A DNA stretch of 8,099 bases from Clostridiales bacterium (lineage in GTDB: Bacteria; Bacillota; Clostridia; Oscillospirales; Oscillospiraceae), in contig JAJQAS010000283.1 of NCBI GenBank assembly GCA_021203685.1, forward strand, positions 4,571 to 12,669, given 5' to 3'. Numbering within the stretch: the stretch's first letter is position 1; each line of letters begins with the position of its first letter. Of the stretch, positions 6,102 through 8,099 are shown piece by piece. The translations under genes and the position numbers were made by a program. Under the pieces are notes generated by a model, which had not been told where the DNA came from, made no database searches, and was given only the letters and a program-made list of their open reading frames with translations.

Positions 6102-8078
6102 ATGAACCCTCAACAGCGCATCGCGGCGATTTGCTGCGCCGTTTGCATCCATATGCCTCTGCTCTCCGGCCGGGCCGCCGCGCTGGAGATCGACACCCAG
6201 GCGTTTCAGCATCACCCGGTTCGCATGACCGTGGGCCTGGTCTCCCTGGCGCTGGCGCTGATTTTGATTATTTACGCCCTGACCCGGGCCGCCGTTCGGC
6301 GGGCCAAACGGGACAAAAGCTATGGCGAGGGCGGCAAGATGCGGGGCATCTCCGTCCCCTCTTATAAAAAGAAACGGGGAAACGACAAGCAATACGGCAG
6401 CCGCTTCCTGGGGCGGATGCTGCCCAACTACAAGGGGGGCAAGTCCAGCGCGGAAAGCGCCAACCTCAAGGGCAGTCTGCCCCTGAGCTACAAGGAGAGT
6501 TGGGGCAGCCGGAAACGCTATGGCAAGTTCCACTTTGGCGCGTTCCTGCCCTTCTACAAGGGCGGCAAATCCGCCGCGGGGGAGGCCCGCGTCCCCAAGC
6601 ACCACCAGCCCCGGAGCTACGAAACGCGCAGGGGCCGCCGCTCGCTGGGCGGAATGCGGTTCCCCCTGCCTCTGCCCAGTTATAAAGGCGGAAAATCCTC
6701 CGCCTCCGCCGCCGACCTGCGGGGGACGCTGCCCAACAGCTACAAGGAGAGCCGGGGCAGCGCCAAACGCTACGGCTCCTACCGGTACGGCAGCGCCGTC
6801 TCCCGGTACAAAGGCGGCAAGTCCGCCGCGGGCGAGGGCCGCGTCCCCATCCCACACCGGCCCGGCAGCTTCGGCGGCGTCCGCCGGTACAAGGGGCCGG
6901 ACAGCACCTGGCGGCCCAATCTGCCCACCCCCAGCTACAAGGGCGGCGCGTCGGCGGCCCGGGGGGCCAGGCTCTACACCACCATGCCCACCAGCTACCG
7001 CAAAGGCAAGGGCGCGGCGGGGGAGGCGGTCATCCCGGTGCCCCACACCCCCAGCAGCCACGGCGGGCGCAGGAGCGACCCCAAGGGGATGACCGGCTGG
7101 CGGCCCGATCTGCCCACCCCCAGCTACAAGGGCGGCGCGTCGGCGGCCAGAGCCGCGAAGCTCTATACCACCACCCCCGCCAGCTACCGCAAGGGCAGGG
7201 GCGCGGCGGGAGAGGCGGTCGTTCCGGTGCCCCACACCCCCAGCAGCCACAGCGGGCGCAGGCTCAACCCCAGACCTTTCTCTTCGACGCATCGCCGAGC
7301 CCCCGCGACCAGAGACAAGGGCGGCTGGCCGGCGGCGCGTGCAAACAAGAGCGGGGGGTCGGCGGCGCTGTCCGCGAAGCTCTATAGCACTGCGCCGGTC
7401 AGCTACCGCATGGGCAGAGGCGCGGCGGGAGAGGCCGCTGTTCCGGTACCCCACACCCCCAGCAGCCACAGCGGGCGCAGGTTCAACACCAGACAGCTCG
7501 CCGGCTGGCAGCCTGACCTGCCGCTGCCCAGCTACAAGGGCGGGGTGTTCGCCCAGGGACCCGGCGAAGTGCCCACCACCCACCAGCCCGCCAGACACAC
7601 CGGGTTCCGGCTGTCCAACCTGCGCTTTGGCGCGTGGCGGCTGGACGCCCCCATCCCCAGCTACAAGGGCAGCTTTGCCCCGGCCAAGGCGGCGGGACTG
7701 ACCCGCCAGGCCCCCCAGACCCACCGGCGGCGGTTCAACGGCCAGCGTCTGACGGGCAAGACCTGGTGCATCCCGGTGGACAGCTACAAGGGCGGCTACG
7801 GCGTGGCCGGCGTGGGCAAGCCCCTCCAGGCGCTGCCCCCCAGCTACAAGGCCCCCTGGGGCAGCCAGCGGTGCTACACCGGCGTCATGCTGGCGGTCCC
7901 CATCCGCATGGACGGGTCGCCCATGCCTTCCCGCACGGCCATGGAGCTGCCCATGAGCTACAAGGAACCCTGGGGCGGCAGCCGCCGTTACACCGGCGTC
8001 CGGTTCCGTCTGCCCATCCGCATGGACGGCTCGCAAACGCAACAAGACCGAGCGGTGCTGGAACTGAACAAGAGCTAG
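6102..8078 (+). CDS. Membrane-anchored basic repeat protein with a 21-residue SYK repeat, probably truncated
   Basis: I do not recognise a family. The 658-residue product starts at ATG 6102, preceded by a strong GGAGGAGG site. Residues 1-28 look like a signal sequence or first helix (hydrophobic 7-21, then SGRAAAL). Residues 43-60 (VGLVSLALALILIIYALT) form a membrane helix followed by RAAVRRAKRDK. By the positive-inside rule the remaining 590 or so residues should be cytoplasmic. That part is very basic and rich in Gly, Ser, Ala, Tyr and Pro. A motif (P/N)(S)Y(K/R)(G/E), with His or Phe in some copies, recurs every 20-22 residues: Tyr at 88, 110, 130, 152, 173, 194, 214, 236, 279, 299, 342, 362, 435, 478, 521, 562, 582 and 620; Phe at 257; His at 320, 383, 456, 499 and 541. 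The TAG at 8076 falls on the next expected Tyr codon, and the repeat continues after it. A role in binding polyanions, the envelope or partner proteins is only a guess. Confidence 0.8.
   Translation: MNPQQRIAAICCAVCIHMPLLSGRAAALEIDTQAFQHHPVRMTVGLVSLALALILIIYALTRAAVRRAKRDKSYGEGGKMRGISVPSYKKKRGNDKQYGSRFLGRMLPNYKGGKSSAESANLKGSLPLSYKESWGSRKRYGKFHFGAFLPFYKGGKSAAGEARVPKHHQPRSYETRRGRRSLGGMRFPLPLPSYKGGKSSASAADLRGTLPNSYKESRGSAKRYGSYRYGSAVSRYKGGKSAAGEGRVPIPHRPGSFGGVRRYKGPDSTWRPNLPTPSYKGGASAARGARLYTTMPTSYRKGKGAAGEAVIPVPHTPSSHGGRRSDPKGMTGWRPDLPTPSYKGGASAARAAKLYTTTPASYRKGRGAAGEAVVPVPHTPSSHSGRRLNPRPFSSTHRRAPATRDKGGWPAARANKSGGSAALSAKLYSTAPVSYRMGRGAAGEAAVPVPHTPSSHSGRRFNTRQLAGWQPDLPLPSYKGGVFAQGPGEVPTTHQPARHTGFRLSNLRFGAWRLDAPIPSYKGSFAPAKAAGLTRQAPQTHRRRFNGQRLTGKTWCIPVDSYKGGYGVAGVGKPLQALPPSYKAPWGSQRCYTGVMLAVPIRMDGSPMPSRTAMELPMSYKEPWGGSRRYTGVRFRLPIRMDGSQTQQDRAVLELNKS
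6921..6959 (+). repeat. Perfect 39-nt direct repeat, copy 1
   Basis: Identical to 7110-7148, exactly 189 nt (63 codons) apart. It encodes LPTPSYKGGASAA. The 12 nt before it also match with one mismatch. Identity at third codon positions indicates a recent tandem duplication or gene conversion. Confidence 0.9.
7110..7148 (+). repeat. Perfect 39-nt direct repeat, copy 2
   Basis: Second copy of the segment at 6921-6959, in the same frame and 189 nt downstream. Confidence 0.9.
7201..7262 (+). repeat. Near-identical 62-nt repeat, copy 1
   Basis: Matches 7420-7481 with four mismatches over 62 nt at a distance of 219 nt (73 codons). It encodes the GAAGEAVVPVPHTPSSHSGR type segment. A more diverged third copy lies near 7012-7073. 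Confidence 0.88.
7420..7481 (+). repeat. Near-identical 62-nt repeat, copy 2
   Basis: Second copy of 7201-7262. The extra 30 nt of spacing compared with the 189-nt unit comes from an insertion of about ten codons between the copies (near residues 409-419). Confidence 0.88.
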
Positions 8079-8099
8079 AAGGAGCCGTGGGGCGGTCAG
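8079..8099 (+). pseudogene. In-frame continuation of the repeat after the TAG stop
   Basis: The seven codons after the TAG at 8076-8078 read KEPWGGQ in the same frame. The preceding repeat reads SYKEPWGGS (residues 619-627). The stop therefore replaces the conserved Tyr codon, TAC to TAG, in an otherwise intact repeat. This segment is the start of a 3' part of the gene that is untranslated unless the stop is read through or is a sequencing error. Confidence 0.75.

Larger units (their letters stand above)
6357..8099 (+). repeat. Coding tandem repeats, basic unit about 63 nt
   Basis: The repeat region has a basic unit of 20-22 codons, most copies keeping an AGC-TAC-AAG (Ser-Tyr-Lys) core. Higher-order organisation changes along the gene. 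Residues 110-279 show a two-unit period of 42-43 residues (YKGGK alternating with SYKES or similar). Residues 279-405 show a three-unit period of exactly 63 residues (SYKGGA, SYRKG, PSSHxG). Residues 478-562 return to 41-43. Residues 582 onward show units of 38-39 residues (SYKxPWGxxRxYTGV...PIRMDGS). The pattern continues past the TAG codon to the window end. Confidence 0.9.

Noticed and set aside
6900..7500. CRISPR-like array because of regularly spaced repeats
   Set aside because: The repeats are in phase with a reading frame, spaced by multiples of three, and the intervening segments are also related. They are coding repeats.
5799..8045. A 748-codon open frame on the minus strand, antisense to the repeat-protein gene and itself repetitive
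   Set aside because: It starts with TTG without a ribosome site and runs through the leftward promoter of the ADP-ribosylglycohydrolase gene. Its Ala/Gly/Val/Pro-rich product has no family features. The plus-strand gene has a strong ribosome site and a signal/membrane N-terminus. The long frame is explained by high GC and by repeats being in phase on both strands.
6357..8078. MORN repeats, suggested by the YKGG motif
   Set aside because: MORN units are about 23 residues with a YxGxWxxGxxxGxG pattern. Here the spacing is 20-22 and the Trp and following Gly pattern is missing.

Overview
The window is a GC-rich stretch of bacterial chromosome. Strong AGGAGG-type ribosome binding sites, sigma-A-like promoters, an LTGC-type lipoprotein and a RluA enzyme with the motif NRIDRNTGG point to the Firmicutes, most likely a high-GC gut Clostridium relative of the Oscillospirales (Flavonifractor/Lawsonibacter-like). 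That placement is an inference from style, not from a marker gene. No tRNA, rRNA, CRISPR array or insertion sequence was seen.

Positions 1-5761 are transcribed leftwards (minus strand). In transcription order: an ADP-ribosylglycohydrolase-family protein (4814-5761) with a good promoter at 5817-5846; a RluA-family pseudouridine synthase (3775-4764); an orphan PotD-like substrate-binding lipoprotein (2457-3755); and a FlK-like hotdog thioesterase (2068-2460) that overlaps the lipoprotein gene by ATGA. These four are tightly spaced and probably form one operon. Next comes purA (586-1872), an unusual-clade adenylosuccinate synthetase with its own near-consensus promoter (2001-2029), a hairpin-rich leader of about 120 nt and a clear intrinsic terminator (539-574). 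A 59-residue protein of unknown function (340-519) starts just past that terminator. Last is the N-terminus of a cupin-type, probably AraC-family, regulator (1-213), which runs off the left edge.

Positions 5762-6101 are a divergent intergenic region. To its right, on the plus strand, lies the most remarkable gene of the window (6102-8078). It encodes a 658-residue protein with a signal-like N-terminus, one membrane helix, and then about 570 very basic, Tyr/Gly/Ser/Pro-rich residues. A Ser-Tyr-Lys-type motif recurs there every 20-22 residues, roughly 25 times. I recognise no known family. Near-identical DNA segments show that it grew by tandem duplication.

The reading frame of this gene ends at a TAG exactly where the next repeat should have its Tyr codon (TAC). 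The repeat continues in frame after the stop to the window edge. The gene is therefore either truncated by a single-base nonsense change, read through, or affected by a sequencing error.

The minus-strand genes are mostly housekeeping or general metabolism (purine synthesis, RNA modification, thioester hydrolysis, solute binding). The repeat protein is the best candidate for undescribed biology. Nothing in the sequence ties its function to its neighbours beyond a shared divergent promoter region.
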